Source of the DNA: Polaromonas sp. 39-63-25
GTDB taxonomy: Bacteria > Pseudomonadota > Gammaproteobacteria > Burkholderiales > Burkholderiaceae_C
NCBI RefSeq assembly: GCF_002278925.1
Contig: NZ_NCJH01000006.1
Coordinates: forward strand, 620,001-684,000
Length of the DNA: 64,000 nt
Reading direction: 5' to 3'
The notes beneath the pieces were generated by a model. It had not been told where the DNA came from. It saw nothing but the letters and a program-made list of their open reading frames with translations, and made no database searches. Below, one piece after another: positions 42,801 through 51,590 of the stretch. Numbering within the stretch: the stretch's first letter is position 1; each line of letters begins with the position of its first letter. A program made the position numbers and the translations under genes.

Positions 42801-44132
42801 ATGACTGAGTATTACGACGCGCTGGAAACACGGGACCCGGCCACCCGCGAGACCCAGCTGATGGCGGCGCTCCCGACGCAGGTGGCGCATGCGCAAAAAA
42901 CGGCGCCGGCATTCAGCGCCATTCTGGCGGGGCTGGAAGCCACGGCTGTCACGTCGCGCCAGGCGCTGGCACGGCTGCCGGTCACACGCAAGCACGAACT
43001 GCTGGCGCGACAGCAGGCAGCCCGCGGCACCGACGCGTTTGGCGGTTTTTCCACGCTGCTGCGCGGCCCGAAGATGCCGCGCATTTTTTCATCCCCCGGC
43101 CCGATCTATGAGCCCGAAGGCACCGCCCGCGACTACTGGCGCGCCGCCCGCGCCCTGTTCGCCGCAGGTTTTCGCGCCGGCGACCTGGCCCACAACGCGT
43201 TCAGCTACCACATGACACCGGGTGCCTTCATCATGGAGTCCGGTGCGCACGCGATCGGCTGCAGCGTTTTTCCGGCTGGGGTGGGACAGACCGAGCAGCA
43301 GCTTCAGGCGATCGCCGAACTGCGGCCCGAGGCCTACATGGGAACGCCCAGTTTCCTGCGCATCCTGGTCGAAAAAGCGCTGGAGACCGGCAGCGACATC
43401 TCCAGCATCCGCAAGGGCCTGACGGGCGGCGAGGCCCTTCCGCCCAGTCTGCGCGACTGGTTTGCCGGGCACGGCCTGGCGGTCTACCAGAGCTACGCCA
43501 CCGCCGACCTTGGGCTGATCGCCTACGAAACCTCCGCGCGCGAAGGCCTGGTGCTGGACGAAGGCGTGATTGTGGAAATTGTCCGTCCCGGCACCGGCGA
43601 CCCCGTGCCTGAGGGCGAGGTCGGCGAACTGGTGGTGACCACCCTGAACCCCGACTACCCGCTGATCCGCTTTGGCACGGGCGACCTCTCGGCGATATTG
43701 CCTGGCGCCTGTCCCACCGGGCGAACCAACACCCGGATCAAGGGCTGGATGGGCCGGGCCGACCAGACCACGAAAATCCGGGGCATGTTTGTCCACCCCG
43801 GCCAGGTGGCCGACATCACCCGGCGTTTTCCCGAGGTGCTCAAGGCGCGCCTGGTCGTCACCGGCGAGATGGCCAGCGACAGCATGACGCTCAAGGTGGA
43901 AGCCGCCGCCATGCCGCAGGAACTGGAAAGCCGGATCAGCGAGGCGATCCGCGATGTGACCAAGCTGCGCGGCGATGTCGAGCTGATGGCGCCGGGCAGC
44001 CTGCCCAACGACGGCAAAGTCATCGAGGACGCCCGGAGCTATAAAAAAAACCACCCACGTTCGCGCACTGTGTGCCGCTGTCTGCCCCCCCCCCCCGAGA
44101 GGGCGCTGCGCCTGCGGGCCGGCGCAGCGTGA
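42801..44132 (+). CDS. phenylacetate-CoA ligase-like AMP-binding protein
   Basis: The 443-residue enzyme belongs to the PaaK branch of adenylate-forming ligases: FSSPGPIYEPEG, AYMGTPSFLRILVEKAL, TGGEALPPSLRDWF, VYQSYATADLGLIAYE and GRADQTTKIRGMFVHPGQ. It would activate an aryl or other acid to the CoA ester. ATG 42801 follows a GGAG site. The natural end is probably near VIEDARSYK; the last 26 or so codons are read through a GC-rich repeat that contains 12 consecutive C, giving an abnormal PPPP-containing tail. It belongs to the Liv cluster. Confidence 0.85.
   Translation: MTEYYDALETRDPATRETQLMAALPTQVAHAQKTAPAFSAILAGLEATAVTSRQALARLPVTRKHELLARQQAARGTDAFGGFSTLLRGPKMPRIFSSPGPIYEPEGTARDYWRAARALFAAGFRAGDLAHNAFSYHMTPGAFIMESGAHAIGCSVFPAGVGQTEQQLQAIAELRPEAYMGTPSFLRILVEKALETGSDISSIRKGLTGGEALPPSLRDWFAGHGLAVYQSYATADLGLIAYETSAREGLVLDEGVIVEIVRPGTGDPVPEGEVGELVVTTLNPDYPLIRFGTGDLSAILPGACPTGRTNTRIKGWMGRADQTTKIRGMFVHPGQVADITRRFPEVLKARLVVTGEMASDSMTLKVEAAAMPQELESRISEAIRDVTKLRGDVELMAPGSLPNDGKVIEDARSYKKNHPRSRTVCRCLPPPPERALRLRAGAA
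44051..44130 (+). repeat. GC-rich dispersed repeat family 2, copy C (truncated, inside a gene end)
   Basis: CCACCCACGTTCGCGCACTG, a 12-base C run at 44085-44096, GAGAGGGCGCTGCGCCTGCG and GGCCGGCGCAGCG match the first two thirds of the family. It encodes the last 26 codons of the phenylacetate-CoA ligase-like gene. Confidence 0.75.
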
Positions 44133-44214
44133 GGACTTGCCCTTACGTAGTTCCCGCGATGGACGGGGCCCTGCCGGCTCCTACACTGGAGAAGTCCATT
44201 TCCAAGGAGACTTT

Positions 44215-45198
44215 ATGAAACGCCTGTTAGTCCTCGCCGCTGCTGCAACGGCGCTGTTCGCCAATGCCCAGACCTATCCCGGCTCCAAACCGGTTGCCAT
44301 CGTGGTGCCGTTTGCAGCGGGCGGCCCGACCGACCGCGTGGCACGCGACCTGGCCGAAGCCATGCGCAAAAACATGCCTGGTTCCAACTTCGTCGTGGAA
44401 AACGTCAACGGTGCCGGCGGCACGATTGGCGCCACCAAGGTGGCCAAAGCCAATCCGGATGGCCACACCCTGCTGCTGTTTCATATCGGCATGGCGGCCA
44501 CGCCAGCCCTGTACCGCAAGCTGCAATACAAGCCACTGGAAGACTTCGAGTATCTGGGCATGGTGAACGAAGTGCCGATGACGCTGATTGGCAAGCCCCA
44601 GTTGCCGGCCAACACCTACCGTGACTTCGAGAATTACATCAAGGCCAACTCCGGCAAGCTCAATATTGCGCATGCCGGCCTGGGTTCGGCTTCGCACCTG
44701 TGCGGTTTGATGTGGCAAGCGGCGGTCAACGCCAAGGAAGCCATGACCACCATTCCGTTCGGCGGCACCGGCCCGGCGATGAATGCGCTGGTCGGCGGCC
44801 AGGTGGACCTGATGTGCGACCAGACCACCAACACCACCGGCCAGATTGAAGCCGGCCGCGTCAAGGCTTTTGCGGTGACCACGGCCAAGCCATTGAGCAA
44901 GCACAAACTGCTCAAGGACTACCCGTCGCTGCAGGACATGGGCCTCAAGGGCTTTGACCTGACCATCTGGCACGGCCTGTATGCGCCCAAAGGCACGCCA
45001 CCGGCCGTCCTGGCCCAGCTGAACAAGACACTCCAGGCCGCGTTGAAAGATGCCGACTTCATCAAGAAGCAGGAAGGCCTGGGCGCGATCGTCGTGACCG
45101 ACAAACGCGTGGAACCTGCGGCCCACAAAGCTTTTGTGGCCTCGGAAATTGCCAAGCTCAAGCCGGTGATCGAAGCGGCCGGCAAGTTCGCCGACTGA
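44215..45198 (+). CDS. TctC/Bug family periplasmic receptor 2
   Basis: The 327-residue protein has a signal peptide (MKRLLVLAAAATALFANAQ) and TctC motifs: KPVAIVVPFAAGGPTDRVAR, VENVNGAGGTIGATKVAKAN, NIAHAGLGSASHLCGLM. ATG 44215 follows AAGGAGAC; the frame opens from 44137 in the previous repeat but without a signal sequence. No TctA or TctB gene is nearby. It has two neighbours of similar function: receptor 3 downstream and the Liv receptors upstream. Ligand unknown. Confidence 0.9.
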   Translation: MKRLLVLAAAATALFANAQTYPGSKPVAIVVPFAAGGPTDRVARDLAEAMRKNMPGSNFVVENVNGAGGTIGATKVAKANPDGHTLLLFHIGMAATPALYRKLQYKPLEDFEYLGMVNEVPMTLIGKPQLPANTYRDFENYIKANSGKLNIAHAGLGSASHLCGLMWQAAVNAKEAMTTIPFGGTGPAMNALVGGQVDLMCDQTTNTTGQIEAGRVKAFAVTTAKPLSKHKLLKDYPSLQDMGLKGFDLTIWHGLYAPKGTPPAVLAQLNKTLQAALKDADFIKKQEGLGAIVVTDKRVEPAAHKAFVASEIAKLKPVIEAAGKFAD

Positions 45199-45220
45199 TT
45201 TCCGCAGCACCGCCTGAAGA

Positions 45221-45254
45221 AAAAGCCGCCGGGTGCAAGCCAGGCGGCTTTTTT
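45221..45254 (+). terminator. rho-independent terminator after TctC receptor 2
   Basis: AAGCCGCC (45223-45230) and GGCGGCTT (45243-45250) form an 8-bp stem around a 12-base loop, followed by a run of T. It lies 24 bases after the stop codon. Confidence 0.85.
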
Positions 45255-45347
45255 GTTACAGGCCGGGATTGCCCCGATTGAAGCGGCCACCCCGAAACGC
45301 CAAGATAGATCCATCGCTTTGACACACTCCAACAGGAACCCCGCACC

Positions 45348-46355
45348 ATGCCCATCTTCAAGACAAATCGCCGCCTGGCCCTTTCCAGCATTACGCTGGC
45401 AGCTACTTTTTTTATAGCTTTGCCGGTGACAGCGCAAACCGCCTGGCCGACCAAGCCGGTACGCATCGTCGTGCCGTTTGCGCCCGGCGGCACCACCGAC
45501 ATCCTGGCCCGCGCTGTGGCGCCCGAGCTCACCAAGGCTTTCGGCCAGCCTTTCATCGTGGACAACCGGGCCGGTGCCGGCGGCAATGTGGGCGCCGACC
45601 TCGTGGCCAAATCACCTGGCGACGGCTACACCCTGCTGATGGGCACGGTGGGCACCCACGGCATCAACAAGTCGCTGTACAGCAAGATGCCTTTTGACCC
45701 GCAAAAAGACTTTGCCCCGATCACGCTGGTGGCCGGGGTGCCCAACGTGATGGTCATGAACGCCGAAAAAGCCACCAAACTGGGCATCAACTCCGTGGCT
45801 GATTTTGTCAAATATGCCAAGGCCCATCCCGGCCAGTTCAGCATGGCGTCCAGTGGTAACGGCACCTCGATTCACCTGGCCGGCGAACTGTTCAAGTCGC
45901 AAACCGGGATTTTCATGACGCATATCCCCTACCGCGGTTCCGGCCCGGCCCTGCTGGACCTGATAGGCGGCAACGTGGACGTCATGTTCGACAACCTGCC
46001 GTCGGCCATGCCGCAGATCAAGGGCGGCAAGCTCAAGGCCTTTGCAGTCACCAGCGCCCAGCGCTCGACGGCCATGCCCGAGTTGCCCACGGTGGAGGAA
46101 GCCGGCAAGCTCAAGGGTTTTGAGGCCAGCAGCTGGTTTGGCCTGCTGGCACCGGCCGGCACGCCGCCCGACGTGGTCAGCCGCATCCAGCAGGAAGTAG
46201 CCAAGGCATTGGCCGCACCCGCCATCAAGGAAAAAATGCTGGCCCAAGGCGCCATCCCGAGCGGCAACACTCCGCAGGAATTCGCCAAACTGATCGACGC
46301 CGAAATCACCAAGTGGGCCCTGGTGGTCAAGGCCTCCGGCGCGAAGGTCGATTAA
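45348..46355 (+). CDS. TctC/Bug family periplasmic receptor 3
   Basis: This 335-residue receptor has a signal peptide ([20 protein letters not shown], cleaved near TAQTA) and the family motifs [57 protein letters not shown] and [17 protein letters not shown]. It is only moderately like receptor 2, so it is not a recent duplicate. A short AGCTA-T7-ATAGCT motif inside the signal-peptide region (45401-45419) resembles the head of repeat family 1. The terminator before it implies its own promoter. Confidence 0.9.
   Translation: MPIFKTNRRLALSSITLAATFFIALPVTAQTAWPTKPVRIVVPFAPGGTTDILARAVAPELTKAFGQPFIVDNRAGAGGNVGADLVAKSPGDGYTLLMGTVGTHGINKSLYSKMPFDPQKDFAPITLVAGVPNVMVMNAEKATKLGINSVADFVKYAKAHPGQFSMASSGNGTSIHLAGELFKSQTGIFMTHIPYRGSGPALLDLIGGNVDVMFDNLPSAMPQIKGGKLKAFAVTSAQRSTAMPELPTVEEAGKLKGFEASSWFGLLAPAGTPPDVVSRIQQEVAKALAAPAIKEKMLAQGAIPSGNTPQEFAKLIDAEITKWALVVKASGAKVD
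45401..45419 (+). repeat. possible fragment of dispersed repeat family 1
   Basis: AGCTA, a C plus seven T, then ATAGCT resembles the hairpin head of family 1, but the second half of the repeat is absent. It encodes part of the signal peptide of receptor 3 (ATFFIA). It may be chance. Confidence 0.25.
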
Positions 46356-46396
46356 CGAACCTGCGGGCTCACGGGCGCCGCGAGCGGGTTTCTTTT

Positions 46397-46492
46397 CAAG
46401 CAGGGGCCGCGGGTCCTGCTTTGCCGGCCCGCAGGCGCAGCGGCCCCCTCGGGGGGCAGGGAGCTACACGCAGTGAGCGACCGTGGGGGCTC
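46397..46492 (-). repeat. GC-rich dispersed repeat family 2, copy D (inverted)
   Basis: Read on the minus strand it begins AGAGCCCCCACGGTCGCTCA and continues with GCCCCCCGAGGGGGC, GCTGCGCCTGCGGGCCGGCA and GCGGCCCCTGCTTG. It is the inverted counterpart of copy E and fills the gap between receptor 3 and the DUF1840 gene. Confidence 0.85.
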
Positions 46493-46494
46493 TA

Positions 46495-46794
46495 CTAGAC
46501 TCCCCAGACCACCTCATGCCCGGCCTTGTGGTTGCGCTGCAGCATCTCGATGAAGGGCACGGCGCGCTGGCGCAGCCCCAGGCCTTCGCCGGGCACGGGC
46601 TCAGGCGCCTCCTCGTCGTGGGTTTCCTCAAGGACGATCGCGGCTTCCAGCGCCGCGATGGCTGCCGGCATCTGCTCGGGCAGGATGATGCCCTTGGGAC
46701 CGGCCTCCTTGCCGATGATTTCCAGCACCCGCCGGCCGTTGGCCTCCAGCATGATCAGGTCACCGGACGCTTTGGATTTGAATTTGTACAGCAT
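46495..46794 (-). CDS. DUF1840 domain protein
   Basis: The 99-residue protein starts MLYKFKSKASGDLIMLEANG and ends FIEMLQRNHKAGHEVVWGV, which is the DUF1840 family, a small soluble protein frequent in beta-proteobacteria. Function is unknown. ATG 46794 is chosen from the family-typical start; the frame is open 45 codons further. It is divergent from the dioxygenase-like gene, and its stop lies just past repeat copy D. Confidence 0.85.
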   Translation of the reverse strand: MLYKFKSKASGDLIMLEANGRRVLEIIGKEAGPKGIILPEQMPAAIAALEAAIVLEETHDEEAPEPVPGEGLGLRQRAVPFIEMLQRNHKAGHEVVWGV

Positions 46795-46905
46795 GGCAGC
46801 TCCTTTTTTTGCATGAACAAGGATGATTATGAGCGCGTCTTCGACGGGCGCCTGTAGGCAGCTTGCCCGTTCATGCGCGGGCCCGGTGAAGCAAAATAGA
46901 CGGCT

Positions 46906-47652
46906 ATGTTTACTATCCCCACTGTTCAAAAGCCCGCCGCCCAGGGACTGAGCCAGGACGGCCTGAGCCTGCTGTCACCCGCCGACCTGCCGGTCACCCT
47001 GTCCCTGCCGCCTGGCTGGGCCGGGCAATGGTCTGGTCTGGCCGCCTCCTGGGACAAGCTGCCGCCCGATGCCCATCTCAAGGATGGCGGCCACTACCGC
47101 CGGCGCCGGCACAGCTGCTTTGTCCAGGAGCTGCCGGGTGGGCAGTTGCAACAGACGCCGCACCGCGCCCACTGGCAGCCCACCGACTACAACGCCCTGC
47201 ATGGCGGCTTTGAACGCTGGTTCGAACCGGTCGAGCCGGCCGTCGCCGCCGCGCCGGCCTGGACGACCCTGCTGTGCGCTCTGGGCCAGCTGTTTGCCCA
47301 GGTCCGTCCGGTGGCGCGCTGGTACATCGAGGCCCACCAGTTCCGCATAGACACCGCAGGCGGTGTGGGCCGCCCGACGCCGGAGGGCGCGCACCGCGAC
47401 GGCGTTGACTTTGTGGTGGTGATGCTGGTGGCACGCCGCGGCGTCAAAGGCGGCGAGAGCCGGGTGTTCGACGCCAACGGTCCGCACGGCCTGCGTTTTC
47501 TCATGCAGGAGCCGCTGACCACGCTGTTGCTGGACGACGCCCGGGTGATCCATGAAACCACACCCATCCTGCCACTCGACGGTGCGGCGCGGGACGGCTA
47601 CCGCGACACCCTGGTGCTGACTTACCGGGCTGGTGACTTTCAGTCCCCCTAG
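46906..47652 (+). CDS. 2OG-Fe(II) dioxygenase family protein
   Basis: The 248-residue protein matches the 2OG-Fe_Oxy_2 family, related to L-isoleucine and other free amino-acid hydroxylases. The iron triad can be read as HRDGVDFV (H and D) and the later histidine in DDARVIHETTPI; R in GYRDTLVLTYR would bind 2-oxoglutarate. YIEAHQFRID precedes the triad as in the family. The substrate is unknown. A GC-rich repeat follows its stop codon. Confidence 0.8.
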   Translation: MFTIPTVQKPAAQGLSQDGLSLLSPADLPVTLSLPPGWAGQWSGLAASWDKLPPDAHLKDGGHYRRRRHSCFVQELPGGQLQQTPHRAHWQPTDYNALHGGFERWFEPVEPAVAAAPAWTTLLCALGQLFAQVRPVARWYIEAHQFRIDTAGGVGRPTPEGAHRDGVDFVVVMLVARRGVKGGESRVFDANGPHGLRFLMQEPLTTLLLDDARVIHETTPILPLDGAARDGYRDTLVLTYRAGDFQSP

Positions 47653-47656
47653 AAAT

Positions 47657-47756
47657 AGAGCCCCCACGTTCGCGCACTGCGTGTCGCTCTCTGCCCCCCC
47701 CCGAGGGGGCGCTGCGCCTGCGGGCCGGCAAAGCCGGACCCGCGGCCCCTGCTTGA
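47657..47756 (+). repeat. GC-rich dispersed repeat family 2, copy E
   Basis: AGAGCCCCCACGTTCGCGCA, GTGTCGCTCTCTGCCCCCCC, CGAGGGGGCGCTGCGCCTGC, GGGCCGGCAAAGCCGG and CGCGGCCCCTGCTTG follow one another. It is the most complete simple copy and lies between the dioxygenase gene and the promoter of the aminobenzoyl-CoA operon. Confidence 0.85.
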
Positions 47757-47833
47757 AAAGAGATGACTCGGCCGTTGCAGTTCGGACTCCGCCGGGTCAG
47801 CGTTAACCATGACGCACTCCCATAGAAAACTGC

Positions 47834-47862
47834 TTGACGAAAATAGTTTAAACCTAAACAAT
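47834..47862 (+). promoter_or_regulatory. promoter and putative MarR operator of the aminobenzoyl-CoA operon
   Basis: TTGACG (47834-47839), a 17-base spacer and AACAAT (47857-47862) form a plausible sigma-70 promoter with a start near 47869. The spacer holds the palindrome GTTTAAAC (47846-47853). A bound MarR dimer here would block RNA polymerase. The MarR gene is the second gene of the operon, which fits autoregulation. The ligand is not known; CoA thioesters are the usual inducers of such regulators. Confidence 0.55.
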
Positions 47863-47896
47863 TAAGACTCGATCAATCAACTTGAACGGTCTTTCC

Positions 47897-50197
47897 ATGC
47901 GCATTCTTTGCCTGGGCGGCGGGCCCGCCGGTTTGTACTTTGCGGTGCTGATGAAGGTGCAGAATCCGGCCAACCAGATCACGGTGGTGGAACGCAACCG
48001 CCCGTTTGACACTTTCGGCTGGGGCGTGGTGCTGTCGGACCAGACCTTGGGCAACCTGCAGGTGGCCGACCCCGTCAGCGCGCAGCTGATTGGCGACGCC
48101 TTCAACCACTGGGATGACATCGAGGTGTTTTTCAAGGGCCGCTCGGTGCGCTCGGGCGGCCACGGTTTTTGCGGCATAGGCCGCAAGCGCCTGCTCAACA
48201 TCCTGCAGGACCGCTGCATAGCCCTCGGCGTCGATCTGGTGTTCGAAACCGACGTGCAGGATGACCAGGCCATCACGGAAAAGTACCAGGCCGACCTGGT
48301 GATTGCCAGCGACGGCCTGAACAGCCGCATCCGCAACCGCTACGCCGACACCTTCAAGCCCGACATCGACCTGCGCGCCTGCCGTTTTGTCTGGCTGGGC
48401 ACCCACAAGACCTTTGACGCCTTCACCTTTGCGTTCGAGCAGACCGAACACGGCTGGTTCGCGGCGCACGCCTACAAGTTCGACGACAACACCTCCACCT
48501 TCATCGTCGAGACGCCCGAGGCCGTCTGGAAGGCCCATGGCCTGGACCAGATGAGCCAGGAAGAAGGCATCGCTTTCTGCGAACAGCTGTTCGCCAAGTA
48601 CCTGGACGGCAACGCCCTGATGAACAATGCGACGCACGTGCGCGGCTCGGCGATCTGGATCCGCTTCCCGCGTGTGGTCTGCGAACGCTGGGTGCACCAT
48701 GAAAACATCGGGGGCAAGGACGTGCCTATCGTGCTGATGGGTGACGCCGCACACACCGCGCACTTTTCGATAGGCAGCGGCACCAAGCTGGCGCTGGAAG
48801 ACGCGATCGAGTTGAGCCGCTGCTTTGCGCAACACCCGGTCGCGGACGACGCGCTGCAGGCGTATGAAGCCGTCCGCTCGGTCGAGGTCCTGAAGATCCA
48901 GAACGCGGCGCGCAACTCGACCGAGTGGTTTGAAAATGTGGACCGCTACAGCGGCCTGGACGCCGAACAGTTCTTTTACTCGCTGCTCACGCGTTCGCAA
49001 CGCATCAGCCACGAGAACCTGCGTGTGCGCGACGCCTCCTGGCTGCAGGGTTACGAGCAGTGGCTGGCAAAAAGCGGCGACAAGCCGGCGCCGCCGCCCA
49101 TGCTGTTGCCGCTGAAGGTGCGTGAGCTCAAACTCAAAAACCGCATCGTGGTTTCACCCATGGCGACCTACAGCGCCGTCGACGGCCTGCCCCAGGACTT
49201 CCATCTGGTGCACCTGGGCGCGCGCGCACTGGGCGGCGCGGCCATGGTGTTTGCCGAAATGACCACACCCTGCCCCGAGGGCCGCATCACACCGGGCTGC
49301 CCGGGCTTGTGGAACGAAGCGCAGATGCTGGCCTGGAAACGCATTGTCGATTTCGCGCACCGCTCGGGCGAAGGTGTGGCCATGGGCATGCAGCTGGGCC
49401 ACAGCGGCCCCAAAGGCTCGACGCAGCTCGGTTGGGAAACGCCCGACGAGCCGCTACCCGCGGGCAACTGGCCGCTGCTGGCGGCCAGCGCGGTCCCGTA
49501 CGGACCGACCAATGCCGTTCCGAAGGCGATGACACGCGAGGACATGGACCGCATCAAGGCGCAGTTTGTCCAGTCCACCCGTTATGCGGACCAGGCCGGT
49601 TTCGACTGGCTGGAGCTGCATTGCGCGCACGGCTACCTGCTGTCGAGTTTCATCACGCCGCTGACCAACCAGCGCAGCGACGAGTACGGCGGTTCGCTTG
49701 AAAACCGTTGCCGCTACCCGCTGGAAGTGTTTGCGGCCATGCGTGCGGTCTGGCCCGCGGACCGGCCCATGAGTGTGCGCATCTCGGCCCACGACTGGGC
49801 GCCGGGCGGCAACACCGCCGACGACGCAGTGGCCATCGCGCGCCTGTTCAAGGCCGCCGGCTGCGACTTCATCGACGTGTCGTCAGGTCAGACCACCCGC
49901 GCCGCCAAGCCGGTGTACGGCCGCATGTACCAGACACCGTTTGCCGACCGCATCCGCAACGAGGTCGGCATCCAGACGATTGCCGTCGGCGCAATTTCGG
50001 AAGTGGACCACGTCAACAGCATCATCGCCGCCGGGCGCGCCGACCTGTGCGCAATTGCGCGCCCGCACCTGGCCGACCCGGCCTGGACCCTGCACGAAGC
50101 GGCCAAGCTGCAAAGCCGGGCGGTGAGCTGGCCGAAACCCTACCTCAGCGGCCGGGACCAGATGTACCGTGAACTTTCAAAGCAAAAACAGGCCTGA
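47897..50197 (+). CDS. fused 2-aminobenzoyl-CoA monooxygenase/reductase
   Basis: The 766-residue fusion has an N-terminal FAD monooxygenase (residues 1-390: [50 protein letters not shown]) and a C-terminal old-yellow-enzyme domain (residues 400-760: [59 protein letters not shown]). This exact fusion is 2-aminobenzoyl-CoA monooxygenase/reductase; the same family is also named salicylyl-CoA 5-hydroxylase/oxidoreductase. It hydroxylates and partly reduces the aromatic ring of the CoA ester. ATG 47897 is preferred over TTG 47882. The final codons and stop lie in a dispersed repeat. Confidence 0.88.
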   Translation: MRILCLGGGPAGLYFAVLMKVQNPANQITVVERNRPFDTFGWGVVLSDQTLGNLQVADPVSAQLIGDAFNHWDDIEVFFKGRSVRSGGHGFCGIGRKRLLNILQDRCIALGVDLVFETDVQDDQAITEKYQADLVIASDGLNSRIRNRYADTFKPDIDLRACRFVWLGTHKTFDAFTFAFEQTEHGWFAAHAYKFDDNTSTFIVETPEAVWKAHGLDQMSQEEGIAFCEQLFAKYLDGNALMNNATHVRGSAIWIRFPRVVCERWVHHENIGGKDVPIVLMGDAAHTAHFSIGSGTKLALEDAIELSRCFAQHPVADDALQAYEAVRSVEVLKIQNAARNSTEWFENVDRYSGLDAEQFFYSLLTRSQRISHENLRVRDASWLQGYEQWLAKSGDKPAPPPMLLPLKVRELKLKNRIVVSPMATYSAVDGLPQDFHLVHLGARALGGAAMVFAEMTTPCPEGRITPGCPGLWNEAQMLAWKRIVDFAHRSGEGVAMGMQLGHSGPKGSTQLGWETPDEPLPAGNWPLLAASAVPYGPTNAVPKAMTREDMDRIKAQFVQSTRYADQAGFDWLELHCAHGYLLSSFITPLTNQRSDEYGGSLENRCRYPLEVFAAMRAVWPADRPMSVRISAHDWAPGGNTADDAVAIARLFKAAGCDFIDVSSGQTTRAAKPVYGRMYQTPFADRIRNEVGIQTIAVGAISEVDHVNSIIAAGRADLCAIARPHLADPAWTLHEAAKLQSRAVSWPKPYLSGRDQMYRELSKQKQA

Positions 50198-50242
50198 GCC
50201 CTTGTCTGGCAAGCGCCAGCAGCTATCAAATCAATAGTCAAT
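50175..50242 (-). repeat. dispersed repeat family 1, copy 3 (inverted)
   Basis: On the minus strand the order is GACTATTGATTTGATAGC, TGCTGGCGCTTGCC, AGACAAGGGCTCAGGCC and TTTTTGCTTTGAAAG, parallel to copy 1. It covers the last 7 codons and stop of the fused monooxygenase gene and the gap before the MarR gene. Confidence 0.75.
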
Positions 50243-50255
50243 CAGGAGAGATGCC

Positions 50256-50738
50256 ATGGACATGGAAGCACGAGGCCACCGCGAACACCCGGAAGCGCTG
50301 CGCCTGTGGCTGCGCATGCTGACCTGCACGCAGTTGATTGAAAAGCAGGTGCGCGGCCAACTGCGCGAACAGTTCGACACCACCCTGCCGCGCTTCGATC
50401 TGATGGCGCAGCTCGAGCGCAACCCTGACGGGCTGAAGATGAACGAGCTGTCGCGCCGCATGATGGTCACCGGCGGCAACGTCACCGGCATCACCGACCA
50501 GCTGGTGGCCGAAGGCCTGGTCGAACGCATGGACGTCGAAGGCGACCGCCGCGCCTACCGCGTGCGCCTGACCCCGCGCGGCCGCAAGACCTTTGACGAG
50601 ATGGCGCGCCAGCATGAAGGCTGGATTGTCCAGGCCTTTGGCGGCCTGTCGCCGCGCGAAATCGACACCCTGCACAAGCTGCTGGGCAAAGTCAAACAGC
50701 ACCAGACCGATCTGAACCAGGAAATGGAAAACGCATGA
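50256..50738 (+). CDS. MarR family transcription regulator
   Basis: The 160-residue winged-helix protein has the recognition helix region [20 protein letters not shown] and the wing [17 protein letters not shown]. No sensing cysteine like that of OhrR is present. It is the second gene of the operon, follows an AGGAGAG site and overlaps the hydratase start (ATGA). It likely represses the operon and responds to an aromatic acid or its CoA ester. Confidence 0.9.
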   Translation: MDMEARGHREHPEALRLWLRMLTCTQLIEKQVRGQLREQFDTTLPRFDLMAQLERNPDGLKMNELSRRMMVTGGNVTGITDQLVAEGLVERMDVEGDRRAYRVRLTPRGRKTFDEMARQHEGWIVQAFGGLSPREIDTLHKLLGKVKQHQTDLNQEMENA

Positions 50739-51589
50739 AACACTACATTGGCCCCAGCAACCCCATGCACGCGCAGTTCAATGCGCTGGCCGGCTACCAG
50801 GCACGCCACTTTGCCTATGCCTTCGACAACGGTGTGGCCACCCTGAGCCTGAACCGGCCGGAGCGCAAGAACCCGCTGACCTTCGACTCCTACGCCGAGC
50901 TGCGCGACCTGTTTCGCGCACTGAACAGCGCCACCGACGTCAAGGTCATCGTGCTGACCGGCGCCGGCGGCAACTTCTGCTCGGGCGGCGACGTGCATGA
51001 AATCATCGGCCCGCTCACCAAAATGGCCATGCCCGAGCTGCTGGAGTTCACCCGCATGACCGGCGACCTGGTCAAGGCCATGCGCCTGTGCCCGCAGCCC
51101 ATCGTCGCCGCGATCGACGGCATCTGCGCCGGCGCAGGCGCCATGATGGCCCTGGCCGCCGACATGCGCCTGGGCACGGCACAAGCCAAAACCGCTTTCC
51201 TGTTCACGCGCGTGGGCCTGGCCGGCGCCGACATGGGCGCCTGCGCGCTGCTGCCGCGCATGATCGGCCAGGGCCGCGCATCCGAGCTGCTGTTCACCGG
51301 CCGCGCCATGACAGCGCAAGAAGGCCTTCAGTGGGGCTTTTTCAATGCCCTGCACGAGCCAGCCGAGCTGCTGGGCAAGGCGCAGGCACTGGCCGCCGAC
51401 CTGGCCGCCGGCCCGACCTTTGCCCACGGCATGACCAAAACCATGCTGCACCAGGAATGGGCCATGACCCTGGACCAGGCGATTGAAGCCGAAGCCCAGG
51501 CGCAGGCGATCTGCATGCAGACCAAAGACTTCACGCGCGCCTACGAAGCCTTTTCCAGCAAACAGAAACCGGTGTTCCAGGGAGACTGA
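50735..51589 (+). CDS. enoyl-CoA hydratase/isomerase family protein
   Basis: The 284-residue crotonase-fold protein has the oxyanion-hole sequences [12 protein letters not shown] and [20 protein letters not shown], then [20 protein letters not shown]. The first catalytic glutamate position is taken by Asp in GADMGA, which suggests a hydratase or ring-cleaving variant rather than a standard isomerase. In the 2-aminobenzoyl-CoA route such an enzyme acts in the beta-oxidation-like steps after ring reduction. ATGA overlap with the MarR gene. Confidence 0.88.
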   Translation: MKHYIGPSNPMHAQFNALAGYQARHFAYAFDNGVATLSLNRPERKNPLTFDSYAELRDLFRALNSATDVKVIVLTGAGGNFCSGGDVHEIIGPLTKMAMPELLEFTRMTGDLVKAMRLCPQPIVAAIDGICAGAGAMMALAADMRLGTAQAKTAFLFTRVGLAGADMGACALLPRMIGQGRASELLFTGRAMTAQEGLQWGFFNALHEPAELLGKAQALAADLAAGPTFAHGMTKTMLHQEWAMTLDQAIEAEAQAQAICMQTKDFTRAYEAFSSKQKPVFQGD

Positions 51590-51590
51590 T

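Noticed and set aside
47897-50197. Naming the fused enzyme as salicylyl-CoA 5-hydroxylase
   Set aside because: Family members carry both names, but the surrounding beta-oxidation and Rid genes and the lack of gentisate genes fit 2-aminobenzoyl-CoA better. It stays as the alternative.
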